Shown: positions 45,116 to 54,837, counted from the stretch's first letter. The stretch: 64,000 nucleotides of DNA from Tectiglobus sp965223355 (GCA_965223355.1 CBDCWE010000003.1:2294001-2358000), one strand, 5' to 3'. Translations and numbers: made by a program. The notes: generated from the letters alone by a model not told the origin.

Positions 45116-45896
45116 ACCAGCAGACGATCACCAACTTTCAGCCATAGCTCTGCCCGAGAGCGAGATCCTCAGCTTCGCTCGTCTGCATTGCCCGACGAAA
45201 GGCGAATGCGACACGATTGGCCAAATAACAGGCACCGTGAAAGATGCTCTGCGTTCTGGGCGAGCGCGGAAAATCGCCGCGGGCACGAGGCCGCAACGTC
45301 GATCACCGTTGCCAGTTCACCCTCGTTAGCGGAGCCCATGCTGTCTTGCGAGAACTTGCATCGATTCGGCGATTAGATCTCCGATTGGCGGACTTCGCGC
45401 GAATTGTGCGATGCAGCGTCCCGGCACAAAATCGCGACTGCTTTCGAGGTCGAGCGCACTTGAAGTGGCTTGTTCCGAGTTGCCAATTTGGAGGCGCCGG
45501 CCCGCGGCACGGAGTGTCTTTGAGGCGGCTTCAAACCAACTGCCGAAATCGGCCCACCGGCGCATCTTCTCCCAAATTCGGCGTGCATGAATTGCGCACA
45601 AAAGCGTGCAAGTTACTCACAAATAATGATGTTTTGTTCACTCCATCATCGGTGCAACACAGAACCTATGCGATTGATATTGCAACGAGTTGTCTGTTCT
45701 GTTGAAACGGGTGGGCGGTGAATGGTACGCGTTCGTTCGGATTGGCCGGCATGGCGATGCACCCGGTCGCTTGGTGACGGCCAATTCGAGTGTTCGCGGC
45801 ATCTGGCCCGTTTCAACCTCTATAGCGTTCCAGCTAACTCTGAAAGTCTATAGGATTGTCAAAAGTCAATACTACTGTTGGGAGGAGACTATCAAT
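45116..45896. other. Gene-free stretch upstream of metY
   Basis: 781 bases with only weak, short open frames and no protein-like motif. The last 60 bases must contain the promoter of the metY-type gene. I looked for a SAM riboswitch core there and did not recognise one. Part of this stretch may be decayed mobile-element DNA adjoining the IS256 remnant. Confidence 0.45.
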
Positions 45897-47198
45897 ATGA
45901 ACCAGTACACGCACCCGGAGACGCTTTGTCTGCATGCCGGCTATCGCAGTGATCCGCACTCGAATGCGGTGGCGGTGCCGATCTATCGAACGACGTCGTA
46001 TCAGTTCGACAGCGCCGAACATGCAGCCAAACTCTTCGGTTTGCAGGAGTTGGGCAACATTTACACGCGGATCATGAATCCAACCTGTGATGTCCTCGAA
46101 CAGCGCGTTGCCGCACTTGAAGGCGGCGCCGCCGCGCTGGCCGTGTCTTCGGGTCAGGCCGCATCCGCCTTCGCTCTGCAAAACGTGTGCCAGGCCGGCG
46201 ACAATGTCGTCAGCTCAACCGACCTTTACGGCGGCACTTGGAACCTGTTTGCCAACACGCTGCGCATGCAGGGGATCGAGGTGCGGTTCGTCGACCCGGG
46301 CGATCCCGAGAGTTTCCGCCAGGCGACGGACGACAAGACCCGTGCCTACTATGCCGAGACACTGCCCAACCCGAAACTGCGGGTGTTTCCGATCGAAGAG
46401 GTTGCCAAAATCGGGCGCGAGTACGGCATTCCGTTGGTCATGGACAATACGGCTTGCCCGGTCCTGTGTCGTCCCTTCGACTACGGCGCCGCCGTCGTCG
46501 TCTATTCTGCAACCAAATATCTGGGCGGGCACGGCGTTTCCATCGGCGGCATGATCGTCGACGGCGGCAACTTTGACTGGACAGCCAATCCCGAGCGCCA
46601 GCCGCTGTTTAATACGCCCGACCCGAGCTACCACGGCGCCGTTTGGGGTACGCTCGTGCCGGAAGCGCTGGGCGCGCCGATTGCCTACGTCCTGCGAGCA
46701 CGCGTTGTTCTGCTTCGAGATCTCGGCTCCTGCATGGCGCCCGATACGGCGTTTACGATCATTCAGGGCATGGAGACGCTGGCGCTCAGAATGCGCCAAC
46801 ACTGCAGTAATACCGACAAGGTAGCTGAATTCCTCAATGGTCATGCCGCCGTGGACGATGTCATTTGGGCCGGCGGTTATGATGGCGAATTCGGCGAACG
46901 AACAAAGAAATACCTCAAGGGCGGCAACGGCGCCTTGATGGGCATCGAACTCAAGGGCGGCCGCGCGGCAGGTGAAAAGTTCATCAATGCGCTGCGGATG
47001 TTCTATCATGTCGCCAACATCGGTGATGCCCGATCACTGGCGATCCATCCGGCGACGACGACCCACTCGCAGCTGTCGGAAGAAGATCTGCTCGCCAGTG
47101 GCGTGACACCGGGTTATGTCCGCCTCTCGATCGGCATCGAGCACCCCGATGACATCATTGCCGACCTCGATCAGGCTTTGAAGGTGTCGCAAGCCTGA
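45897..47198 (+). CDS. O-acetylhomoserine sulfhydrylase-type PLP enzyme (MetY family)
   Basis: 433-residue Cys/Met-metabolism PLP enzyme. It shows HAGYRSDPHSNAVAVPIYRT at the start, NIYTRIMNPT, AVSSGQAASAFAL and the PLP Lys207 in VVYSATKYLGGHG, and ends with HPATTTHSQLSEED. Length and the GLQELGNIY insert fit MetY rather than MetB/MetC. The usual reaction is O-acetylhomoserine plus sulfide, or methanethiol, to homocysteine or methionine. The ATG at 45897 follows GAGGAG by nine bases. It heads a six-gene plus-strand cluster that also includes a MetE-like enzyme and acyl-CoA enzymes, so it may handle a methylthio compound rather than standard methionine synthesis. Confidence 0.88.
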   Translation: MNQYTHPETLCLHAGYRSDPHSNAVAVPIYRTTSYQFDSAEHAAKLFGLQELGNIYTRIMNPTCDVLEQRVAALEGGAAALAVSSGQAASAFALQNVCQAGDNVVSSTDLYGGTWNLFANTLRMQGIEVRFVDPGDPESFRQATDDKTRAYYAETLPNPKLRVFPIEEVAKIGREYGIPLVMDNTACPVLCRPFDYGAAVVVYSATKYLGGHGVSIGGMIVDGGNFDWTANPERQPLFNTPDPSYHGAVWGTLVPEALGAPIAYVLRARVVLLRDLGSCMAPDTAFTIIQGMETLALRMRQHCSNTDKVAEFLNGHAAVDDVIWAGGYDGEFGERTKKYLKGGNGALMGIELKGGRAAGEKFINALRMFYHVANIGDARSLAIHPATTTHSQLSEEDLLASGVTPGYVRLSIGIEHPDDIIADLDQALKVSQA

Positions 47199-47259
47199 TC
47201 TGCCGGGCCGACGCCAACCAAGTCCAACAACCCGCCGCAGGAGAGTTCGAAATCCGGTC

Positions 47260-48456
47260 ATGAACGCTGAACTCGACAACTCTCCTGACGGCAACTCGGC
47301 CAACTTGTCCCGGTTTCTCGACAACCGGGAGAAGTATCTGATGTTCTGCACGACGACCAATGAAAAGTCGGCGGTCGCCAAGCATATTGGCAGAGAGCTC
47401 GCTAAGATCACACCAACTGCGCCGGCGTTGCGAGTGTTCGATGCCGGCATGGGCGATGCCACGGTGCTCACCAATCTTATGCGGGAAATGCACGTCAGGT
47501 TTCGGCACGTTCCATGGCTGGTCGTGGCCAAGGAGATCAGCCTTGAAGACGCCCGCCTCGGGATGGAAAAGCTGGCCGACCGGTTTTTCGAACATCCGCA
47601 AATGGTGGTGGTCATTACCAACATGAACTACAACGAGGCGCCGGTGCTCAGGCCGCGCAAGCCGGAGGCATTCGCGGCGTTGAACTGGGTGGATGTGCCC
47701 TTGACGGGCGCGACATCCTTTGAGTTCGCGGAACAACTCATCGGTCTGCAAGCCACGGCGGCCGACGGCTGGCAGGTTGACATCCATCCCGAAACCGGCA
47801 ATCCGGTTTACCGCAGACCCACGGTGCTGGTGATCTATCGGGCAGACCACAGTTTCATTCTGGATCAGGTCAAGCCGCGTCAGAACCGAAGTTTTCGCGC
47901 GGCGTATGATCTTGTCATCGCCTCGCAGCCGTACCGATTGCGCACGTCGGCGGAACGCAAGGTCAAGTTGGTTATTGCCCCGCTCGCCCGAACCCTTGCT
48001 CCCGGCGGCAGAATGATCACGGTGCACGCCCACGGCAGTGATCCGGGCGGCGAACTCGTTCAGCAGCTGTGGCCCGACCTTGAGCCGCTCAAGAGCAGCA
48101 GACACGAAATCCTGGAGGCGGCCAAACGATTGCTCAATCGACCGGAGGATCGCAATTTAACGTTCGAGGCCTATGAAAACGCCCGCAGCCTGTTCGATTA
48201 TCACATGCATTTCATGCCGGCGGGCGGCGATGGTGCCAGCATCGGCATGTCGTCGACCTATTGCTCCTTCAATGCAGCCACCTATGTGGCGCAGATTGAG
48301 GATGAACGCGTCAGCGACATGTATGAGACGGGAGCATGGATTGAGGCCACCGCGGACGTCGTCAAACGTCATGGCCGGTTGTGGTTTACGAACGAGTCCT
48401 TCGTAATTTCGCGAACCTACGAAACGACGCAGGCGACCACTGCACCTTCGTTTTGA
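47260..48456 (+). CDS. Class I SAM-dependent methyltransferase-like protein, function unassigned
   Basis: 398 residues. Motif I is LRVFDAGMGDATVLTNLM near residue 60. It is followed by a long insert (VVVITNMNYNEAPVLRPR) and, much later, the post-core segment LAPGGRMITVHAHGSDPGG. A second region ends with GMSSTYCSFNAATYVAQIEDE. The split between motif I and the LxPGG motif is longer than in small-molecule methyltransferases. I do not recognise the subfamily. It lies 61 bases after metY and 89 bases before the racemase gene, so a role in methylating or demethylating the cluster substrate is a reasonable guess. Confidence 0.65.
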   Translation: MNAELDNSPDGNSANLSRFLDNREKYLMFCTTTNEKSAVAKHIGRELAKITPTAPALRVFDAGMGDATVLTNLMREMHVRFRHVPWLVVAKEISLEDARLGMEKLADRFFEHPQMVVVITNMNYNEAPVLRPRKPEAFAALNWVDVPLTGATSFEFAEQLIGLQATAADGWQVDIHPETGNPVYRRPTVLVIYRADHSFILDQVKPRQNRSFRAAYDLVIASQPYRLRTSAERKVKLVIAPLARTLAPGGRMITVHAHGSDPGGELVQQLWPDLEPLKSSRHEILEAAKRLLNRPEDRNLTFEAYENARSLFDYHMHFMPAGGDGASIGMSSTYCSFNAATYVAQIEDERVSDMYETGAWIEATADVVKRHGRLWFTNESFVISRTYETTQATTAPSF

Positions 48457-48545
48457 CCGGCTATTGCAGGGTGCAACTGACCGGGCTTCGCGCCGGCTCG
48501 AAAACGGTAGGAGCATCAGCCCGGATAGATGAAAGAGCGAATGCA

Positions 48546-49694
48546 ATGGGACCGCTGCAAGGTTATACCGTCATTGAGCTTGCCGGTATCGGGCCGGCGC
48601 CGTTTTGTGCGACACTGCTGGCGGACATGGGTGCACGGGTCATCAGAGTGGACCGTACGACGCCGTCCGGGCTCGGCCTGGCCATGGAGACCAAGCACAA
48701 CGTCTTAAATCGCGGGCGGCGCTCGATCGCGATCGATCTCAAGGCGGCCCGCGGCGTTGAAACGGTTCTGCGGCTGGTTGAGACCGCCGATGCTCTGCTC
48801 GAAGGCTTCAGGCCCGGCGTGGCGGAAAAACTCGGCGTCGGGCCGGAACACTGCTGGGCACGGAACCCGAAGCTCGTCTATGGGAGGATGACGGGATGGG
48901 GTCAAACCGGGCCGTGGGCTACCGCCGCCGGCCATGACATAAACTACATTGCCTTGAGCGGCACCCTGGATGCCATCGGGCCAGCGGACGGGCCACCGGT
49001 TCCGCCCCTCAACCTGGTTGGCGACTTCGGCGGCGGCGGCATGTTCCTCGCGGTCGGTGTTCTGGCCGCCATGCTTGAGGCGCGCAATTCCGGCGCGGGG
49101 CAGGTCGTCGATGCCGCGATGGTCGAAGGCTCATCCTACCTGGCGGCCATGTTCCACGGCCTGATTGCAGCCGGCAGTTGGCGCGGCAAACGCGGCGGCA
49201 ATGCGATTGACGGTGGCGCGCATTTTTATGGCGTCTACCAAACCAAAGACGGCAAGTATGTTTCCGTTGGCGCGATCGAACCCAAATTCTATGACCTTTT
49301 GGTCGAGCTGTCCGGGGCCGACAGGGATGAACTGGCCGATCAGATGGATGCCGGGTCGTGGCCCGGCAAGCGCGCCTATCTTGCCAAGATCTTCGCCAGC
49401 AAGACGCGCGATGAGTGGGATGAGATCATGGCGCTTAGCGATGTGTGCTATGCACCGGTGCTCAGTTTTGCCGAAGCCGCCGAACATCCCCACAACAAGG
49501 CCCGCGACAGTTTCATCGAGGTCGACGGCGTAACGCAACCGGCACCCACTCCAAAGTTCTCGCGCACCAGGTCAAGCGTATCGCGACCGCCGGCTGCGGA
49601 CGGCGAACACACCAACGAGATCCTTGCCGAGTGGGGTTTCAGCAGCGAGGAAATTGGCCAGCTGAACGACAGCGGCGTTGTTCGCCAAGCGTAA
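48546..49694 (+). CDS. Alpha-methylacyl-CoA racemase (CaiB/BaiF family)
   Basis: 382 residues. The family opening is VIELAGIGPAPFCATLLADMGA. The racemase catalytic set is present with spacing equal to that known for the mycobacterial enzyme: His130 (with Asp131) in AGHDINYIALSG, Asp160 in NLVGDFGGGG and Glu245 in VGAIEPKFYD. This separates it from CoA transferases, which use a single Asp. It would invert the 2-methyl centre of an acyl-CoA so that a stereospecific dehydrogenase can act. Encoded ahead of the CoA ligase and acyl-CoA dehydrogenase. The ATG at 48546 is used because upstream codons run into the previous gene. Confidence 0.88.
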   Translation: MGPLQGYTVIELAGIGPAPFCATLLADMGARVIRVDRTTPSGLGLAMETKHNVLNRGRRSIAIDLKAARGVETVLRLVETADALLEGFRPGVAEKLGVGPEHCWARNPKLVYGRMTGWGQTGPWATAAGHDINYIALSGTLDAIGPADGPPVPPLNLVGDFGGGGMFLAVGVLAAMLEARNSGAGQVVDAAMVEGSSYLAAMFHGLIAAGSWRGKRGGNAIDGGAHFYGVYQTKDGKYVSVGAIEPKFYDLLVELSGADRDELADQMDAGSWPGKRAYLAKIFASKTRDEWDEIMALSDVCYAPVLSFAEAAEHPHNKARDSFIEVDGVTQPAPTPKFSRTRSSVSRPPAADGEHTNEILAEWGFSSEEIGQLNDSGVVRQA

Positions 49695-49775
49695 AGCCGC
49701 AGAATAGGTGCCAACCCACAACAAGGCTGGTGTGAACGGGAACGATGCCCGGAAATCGAAAGGCTGAGAGCGAAA

Positions 49776-51410
49776 ATGCGCGGAACGATGCAGCAACGAC
49801 AATTGACGATTTCGAGCGTGCTGGACTATGCCGCTCAAGTGTTTGGCGATGTTGAGGTTGTCTCGCGCACGATCGAGGGCTCGGTCCACCGCTACACCTA
49901 TCGCGATTGCGCACGCCGAGCCCGCCAGTTCGCGCACGCTTTGGATCGCCTCGGTCTCAAACCCGGCGATCGCGTCGGCGGTGCATCGTGGAACCACTAT
50001 CGCTACCTCGAAACGTTCTATGGTGTGACCGGTGTCGGCGCGATCCTGCACACGATCAATCCGCGCCTGTTCGCCGAGCAGCTGGCCTACACGATCAATC
50101 ACGCCGAAGACCGGTTGATTATTGCAGATGCCGCCTGTCTGCCGATTTTCGAGAACTGCCGCGATCTCCTGAAGAACGTCGAAGCCTACATCGTGCTGTG
50201 CGATACCGCCGGCATGCCGGCAACAAAACTGCAGAATGTCTATTGTTACGACGAACTTCTCGAAGATGCAGATGAGGAGTTCGCGTGGACGGACGTCGAT
50301 GAATGGGACGGCTCGGCGCTTTGCTACACATCGGGTACCACGGGCGATCCCAAGGGTGTCCTTTACACCCACCGAAGCTGTGTCCTGAGTTCCTATGCCT
50401 TTAACCTGCCGAACGGCGTCGGGGTGGGTTTCAGGGATACGTTAATGCCGATCGTACCATTTTTTCACGGCAACGGCTGGAGCGTCCCGTTCGCCGGACC
50501 AATGGCGGGGACGAAGTTGGTGCTGCCGGGACGCGACATGGCCATGGACAAACTGCATGAGTTGATCGTTGGCGAAAATGTAACGGTCGCGCTGGCGGTG
50601 CCGACGGTGTGGTTGTCGATGCTTGAGCATCTGCGTCAAACCGGTGCTGGCCTCGGTCGACTGGCCAAGATCGTGACCGGCGGCGCGGCACCGCCGCGGG
50701 CCATGATCGCGGACTATGAAACGAACTACGGGGTGTTAATCTCGCACGCCTGGGGCATGACCGAAACCTCGGCTGCAACCACGTTCTCGCATCCCCCCGA
50801 CGGCATTGGTGATCAGGCCGCGCTGGATATTCGCGTCACGCAGGGCCGGCCGGTGTATGGCGCGGAAATCCGGGTGGTCAACGACGCCGGCGATCCGATC
50901 CCGCCTGACCGCGCCGCGCCGGGCGAACTGAGAGCCCGCGGATATTGGGTTGCCGGTGAATACTACAACGCGCCCGACAAGCCCGCCGTCGACGCCGACG
51001 GCTGGCTCATCACCGGCGACATCGCACTGATCGGACCCGACGGCAATCTGCGTCTCACCGATCGCGCCAAGGACGTGATCAAGTCGGGTGGCGAATGGAT
51101 CAGTTCGATCGATCTTGAAAATGCGGCGACCGGGCACCCTGACATCGTCGAAGCGGCGGTCATCGCCGTTCCGCATGAGTATTGGCAGGAGCGCCCCTTG
51201 CTGATCGCGGTGCGCCGGCAAGGCAGTGACGTGACCGCCGCCGACGTTCTGGCCTGGCTTTCAGAGCGTGTCGCAAAATGGTGGTTGCCCGAGGACGTCG
51301 CCTTTACCAACGAAATCCCGCATACAGGGACCGGCAAGATCGATAAAGTCGCCTTACGCGAGCAGTTTGCAGACGGCAAACCCGGGCTTGCAACCGGTGC
51401 GCCGCAATAG
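49776..51410 (+). CDS. Acyl-CoA synthetase (AMP-forming), medium/long-chain or DmdB-like group
   Basis: 544 residues. The P-loop is CYTSGTTGDPKGV, followed by SHAWGMTETS, GWLITGDIALIGPDGNLRLTDRAKD and the C-terminal Lys in GTGKIDKVALRE. N-terminal features (HRYTYRDCARRARQFAHAL, GVGAILHTINPRLF) place it with AlkK-like and methylmercaptopropionyl-CoA ligase-like enzymes rather than acetyl-CoA synthetases. It would activate a carboxylic acid to its CoA ester for the adjacent racemase and dehydrogenase. An ATG at 49788 (MQQRQLT) is an alternative start. Confidence 0.88.
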   Translation: MRGTMQQRQLTISSVLDYAAQVFGDVEVVSRTIEGSVHRYTYRDCARRARQFAHALDRLGLKPGDRVGGASWNHYRYLETFYGVTGVGAILHTINPRLFAEQLAYTINHAEDRLIIADAACLPIFENCRDLLKNVEAYIVLCDTAGMPATKLQNVYCYDELLEDADEEFAWTDVDEWDGSALCYTSGTTGDPKGVLYTHRSCVLSSYAFNLPNGVGVGFRDTLMPIVPFFHGNGWSVPFAGPMAGTKLVLPGRDMAMDKLHELIVGENVTVALAVPTVWLSMLEHLRQTGAGLGRLAKIVTGGAAPPRAMIADYETNYGVLISHAWGMTETSAATTFSHPPDGIGDQAALDIRVTQGRPVYGAEIRVVNDAGDPIPPDRAAPGELRARGYWVAGEYYNAPDKPAVDADGWLITGDIALIGPDGNLRLTDRAKDVIKSGGEWISSIDLENAATGHPDIVEAAVIAVPHEYWQERPLLIAVRRQGSDVTAADVLAWLSERVAKWWLPEDVAFTNEIPHTGTGKIDKVALREQFADGKPGLATGAPQ

Positions 51411-51422
51411 GGGTTTGGGCCG

Positions 51423-52442
51423 ATGGAGAAACTACCTGTGCTGGCGACCATGGGCGTTGGCAGCTACGCATCACCGGGATGGTTCGTGCTGTTCCGTTCG
51501 CAAATGCGCGACGGGCGGATCGGACCGGATGATCTTCGCGAAGCACTGGACGATGCCACCAGGATCGCGGTCCTCGATCAGATTGAAGCCGGCATCGATA
51601 TCCTGTCCGACGGCGAACTGCGCCGGCAACGTTTCGTCTATGAGATGTTCGACTGTGTCGAAGGGTTGGAGCGCGTGCCGCCGGGGCGAAAACTGGGTGT
51701 GCCGGGTTATGACATGGCGCCCCACTTCAATGTTGTGGATGCCATCCGATCGCCAGGCGGCTTCGGCATTGTCGAGGATTTCGAGGCGCTGCGTGCGGTG
51801 GCGCCGGATCGAGCTTTGAAGGTTGCGATACCGGGGCCGTTGACCTTTGCGCTGCCGCTACATGCCGCCGGACGCGATGTCGGCGACATCATCGGCGAGA
51901 TCACCGCGATGGTGCGCGATGAATTGGCAGCGCTTGCAACGGCCGGCGCGACCTACGTCCAGATCGATGAGCCGGCACTGCCGCATCCGCCGCTTGGCCT
52001 CAGCCTCACAGCCGCAGCAGCGGTCATCAATCAGGCCATCGACGGTTTTGCAGGTCGTGTCGGTGTGCACGTCTGCTTTGGCAACAACGCCGGCCGGCCG
52101 ATGGCGGATCGCCGGTTTGATCGATTGATGGATGCCATGCAGGCGCTCACTTGCGACCAGTTGGTCCTAGAGTTTGCAAACCGGGAGATGGCGGATGTCG
52201 AACTGCTTGGTCCGCTGTCCGAAAAATTCGACATTGCCGCCGGCGTCATCGACGTCAAGAACTTCCACCTCGAGACAGCCGCGGAGGTTGCCGCTCGCAT
52301 CCACAGGTGCTTGGATTTCGTGCCCGCCGAAAAGCTGTCGATTACCGGCGATTGTGGATTTTCCGCATTGCCGCGCTATCTCGCGCGCCAGAAGATGCAG
52401 GCGATGGTTGCCGGCGCGCGCGCCGTGCGCGAGACGCTGTAG
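51423..52442 (+). CDS. Short cobalamin-independent methionine synthase-like methyltransferase (MetE C-domain only)
   Basis: 339 residues, equal to the catalytic C-terminal half of MetE without the N-terminal domain. Zinc ligands are conserved: His216-x-Cys218 in GVHVCFGNN, Glu250 in LVLEFAN and Cys311 in ITGDCGFS. Substrate-side motifs include IPGPLTF and the Asp-Glu-Pro in VQIDEPALP. Such short proteins move methyl or alkyl groups to thiols, and some accept methylcobalamin or other donors. It starts 12 bases after the CoA ligase and ends 24 bases before the dehydrogenase gene, so it belongs to the same pathway. Pairing with MetY suggests homocysteine or another thiol as methyl acceptor. Confidence 0.85.
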   Translation: MEKLPVLATMGVGSYASPGWFVLFRSQMRDGRIGPDDLREALDDATRIAVLDQIEAGIDILSDGELRRQRFVYEMFDCVEGLERVPPGRKLGVPGYDMAPHFNVVDAIRSPGGFGIVEDFEALRAVAPDRALKVAIPGPLTFALPLHAAGRDVGDIIGEITAMVRDELAALATAGATYVQIDEPALPHPPLGLSLTAAAAVINQAIDGFAGRVGVHVCFGNNAGRPMADRRFDRLMDAMQALTCDQLVLEFANREMADVELLGPLSEKFDIAAGVIDVKNFHLETAAEVAARIHRCLDFVPAEKLSITGDCGFSALPRYLARQKMQAMVAGARAVRETL

Positions 52443-52466
52443 GCCGATATCAATCGAGAGCAAGAC

Positions 52467-53603
52467 ATGAGCCTCACCGAAGAACACATCCTGATCCGCG
52501 ACATGGCGCGCGACTTTGCACAACGCGAACTGGCGCCGAAGGCGGCGGAGTGGGATGACAAGGGTGAATTTGCCCCGGGCGTCCTGGAGGATATGGGCCG
52601 ACTCGGCCTGATGGGCATGTATGTACCTGAAGAATGGGGCGGGGCCGGCACCGATTTCACGTCCTACAGCCTGGCCATGGAGGAGATCGCCGCCGGTTGG
52701 GCTGCCGCATCGTCCGTCATGAGTGTCAACAACTCACCGGTGTGCAGCGCTTTGATGGAATGGGGTTCGCAGCAGCAAAAGCAACGCTTCCTGCGGCCCT
52801 TGGCGCAAGGCGCGATCGGCTGTTTTTGCCTGACCGAACCACACGCGGGCTCCGATGCCGGTGCGATCAAGACGCGCGCGGAACGGCGCGGCAATCATTA
52901 TGTGCTGAACGGTGTCAAACAGTTCATCACGTCTGGCGCGATTGCCAAATACGCGTTGGTCTTTGCTGTGACGGATGCTGCTGCCGGCAAACGCGGCATT
53001 AGTGCGTTCATCATGCCGACGGCGACACCCGGCTTCAAGGTCGTGGCCAAGGAAAGGAAGCTCGGCCAGCGGGCCTCCGATACCTGTCAGATCGCCTTCG
53101 AAGATGTCGAACTCACGCCCGACCTGCTGCTTGGTGAGGAGGGCCAGGGCTATCGCATCGCGCTTGCCAATCTTGAGGCCGGGCGCGTTGCCATTGCCGC
53201 CCAGGCGGTTGGCATCGCGCGCGCAGCGCTCGAAGCGGCGACCAGCTATGCCAACGCGCGCGAGACTTTCGGCACAGCTATCATCAACCACCAGGCCGTC
53301 GCCTTTCGCCTGGCCGATATGGCGACCCGGCTCGAGGCGGCGCGCCACTTGATGCTCCATGCCGCCCGGCTGCGTGATCAAGGCCGGCCATGCATCACGG
53401 AAGCGAGTATGGCGAAGCTGTTCGCCAGCGAAACCGCAGAAGCGATCTGTTCCGACGCCATCCAAATCCACGGTGGCTATGGCTATGTCGAAGGTTTTCC
53501 GGTCGAGCGTCTCTATCGCGACGTGCGGATCTGCCAGATCTACGAGGGCACATCCGATGTTCAGCGCATGGTCATCGGCCGCAGCTTGGCGGCATCGAAC
53601 TGA
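52467..53603 (+). CDS. Acyl-CoA dehydrogenase
   Basis: 378-residue flavoenzyme. N-terminal helical domain, FAD/substrate motif CFCLTEPHAGSDAGA, GVKQFITSGAIA, the C-terminal IHGGYGYVEGFPVERLYRD and the catalytic Glu360 in QIYEGTSDVQR. It would introduce an alpha-beta double bond in the acyl-CoA formed by the neighbouring ligase, after racemisation where needed. It is the last gene of the cluster. No enoyl-CoA hydratase or thiolase is encoded here, so later steps must come from elsewhere in the genome. Confidence 0.9.
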   Translation: MSLTEEHILIRDMARDFAQRELAPKAAEWDDKGEFAPGVLEDMGRLGLMGMYVPEEWGGAGTDFTSYSLAMEEIAAGWAAASSVMSVNNSPVCSALMEWGSQQQKQRFLRPLAQGAIGCFCLTEPHAGSDAGAIKTRAERRGNHYVLNGVKQFITSGAIAKYALVFAVTDAAAGKRGISAFIMPTATPGFKVVAKERKLGQRASDTCQIAFEDVELTPDLLLGEEGQGYRIALANLEAGRVAIAAQAVGIARAALEAATSYANARETFGTAIINHQAVAFRLADMATRLEAARHLMLHAARLRDQGRPCITEASMAKLFASETAEAICSDAIQIHGGYGYVEGFPVERLYRDVRICQIYEGTSDVQRMVIGRSLAASN

Positions 53604-53691
53604 CGAAATGCTATCGCCTGTCATACCGCCCCAGCTGCGTTGCGCGCCGCAAGCCGACGCAATCTGGGGAACCTCTGACCAAGTCCGGTGT

Positions 53692-53742
53692 CCAGGGGTC
53701 CAACCCCTGGTCGGGGTGTTTGAGGGGCTGAAAGCCCCTCAA
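53692..53742 (+). terminator. Two tandem perfect hairpins after the acyl-CoA gene cluster
   Basis: CCAGGGGT-CCA-ACCCCTGG (53692-53710) is followed after nine bases by TTGAGGGGCT-GAA-AGCCCCTCAA (53720-53742). The second is a 10-bp stem with a three-base loop. They lie 90-140 bases after the dehydrogenase stop. There is no T tract, but the pair is a good candidate for the end of the cluster transcript. Confidence 0.5.
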
Positions 53743-53863
53743 GGATCGCCGCACCGCGGCGACAAGTTAAGGGCGCCGCCCTTGGGTGATTTGCACCGTT
53801 TGTTAGCTAGGCCAGCCCGCCCATCGGATCATGTCCCATCGCGTGGTGTAACAGCGTTGGCCG

Positions 53864-54565
53864 TCAGCCTGCGATCTCCGGCGTTGGTTTGCCGGTGATG
53901 GCTGGCGGTGTCGCCAGCTCTGCGCCTTGATGGCCGATTTGTGCCATTGTCTCAAGTGTCATGTAGCGACGAGTTACGGCCCATTCATCGTTTTGCTCAA
54001 GCAAGATTGCGCCTACGAGGCGAACGATGGCCTTGTCATTGGGGAAGATGCCGACAACGCGGGTGCGTTTTTTCACCTCGCCATTAAGGCGCTCGATCGG
54101 GTTGGTTGAGTGCAATTGGCGGCGGTGCTCGACGGGAAAGCGGCGGTAGGCGAGCACGTCGTGTTCGGCAACCTCCATCAGATCGGCGAGACGCGGAAAG
54201 CGTTCGCGCATCCGGTCGGCAACGATGCGCCACTCGGTGTGCGCAGCCTTGGCAGTGTCCTGCTCGAAGGCAGTTTTGATGGCAGCCGAGACCATGGCTC
54301 TCTGCTTAACGCCGACGTGGGCAAGCGCATTGCGCATGAAGTGTACGCGGCAGCGCTGCCAGGTTGCCGCAAAGACTTTGGCTGCTGCCGTTTTCAAACC
54401 TTCATGGGCATCTGAGATGACAAGCTTGACGCCACGCAAACCTCGCCGTGTCAGCGAGCGCAGGAATTTGGTCCAGAACGCGTCGGCTTCCGACGCACCA
54501 ACCTCCATGCCAAGCACTTCACGGCGTCCATCGGTGTTGACCGCAACGGCTAGATCATCGTCCAT
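53864..54565 (-). pseudogene. IS256-family transposase, C-terminal two-thirds
   Basis: About 233 codons. It opens at AVAVNTDGRREVLGMEVG, close after the first catalytic Asp, and continues with the second Asp in KLVISDAHEGLK, WQRCRVHFMRNAL, LMEVAEHDVLAY and the Glu in NPIERLNGEVKKRTRVVGIFP. About 170 N-terminal residues, including the DNA-binding part, are missing upstream of 54565. The element is therefore dead in this form. A MITE copy lies 273 bases beyond the truncated end. Confidence 0.85.
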
Positions 54566-54837
54566 GGCGTATCACTCCTCATCAGGAACTGGCGGGCTCT
54601 CACCAGCCAGGATACGCCGCCTTCAGCGATTCGCGCCGTCACCAAGTTTTGCGGATTGCTCGTTGCCCGCACCAGCAGGGCATCGACTACGAAGGCGAGT
54701 GGTGTCCGCAATGTGAGTTCTGGAAAGGTCGCGACCGTTTTTCAGGCGAGTTGCTTCATTGAAGTCAGCGCTGGCTCACAATCCATAAAACGCGATGGAC
54801 GAACATGCCTCAAAAGCTGACATCTACCACTCATCTA

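Noticed and set aside
45700..45896. SAM-II riboswitch upstream of metY
   Set aside because: The conserved GGTGATTTG and pseudoknot core were not found in the leader.
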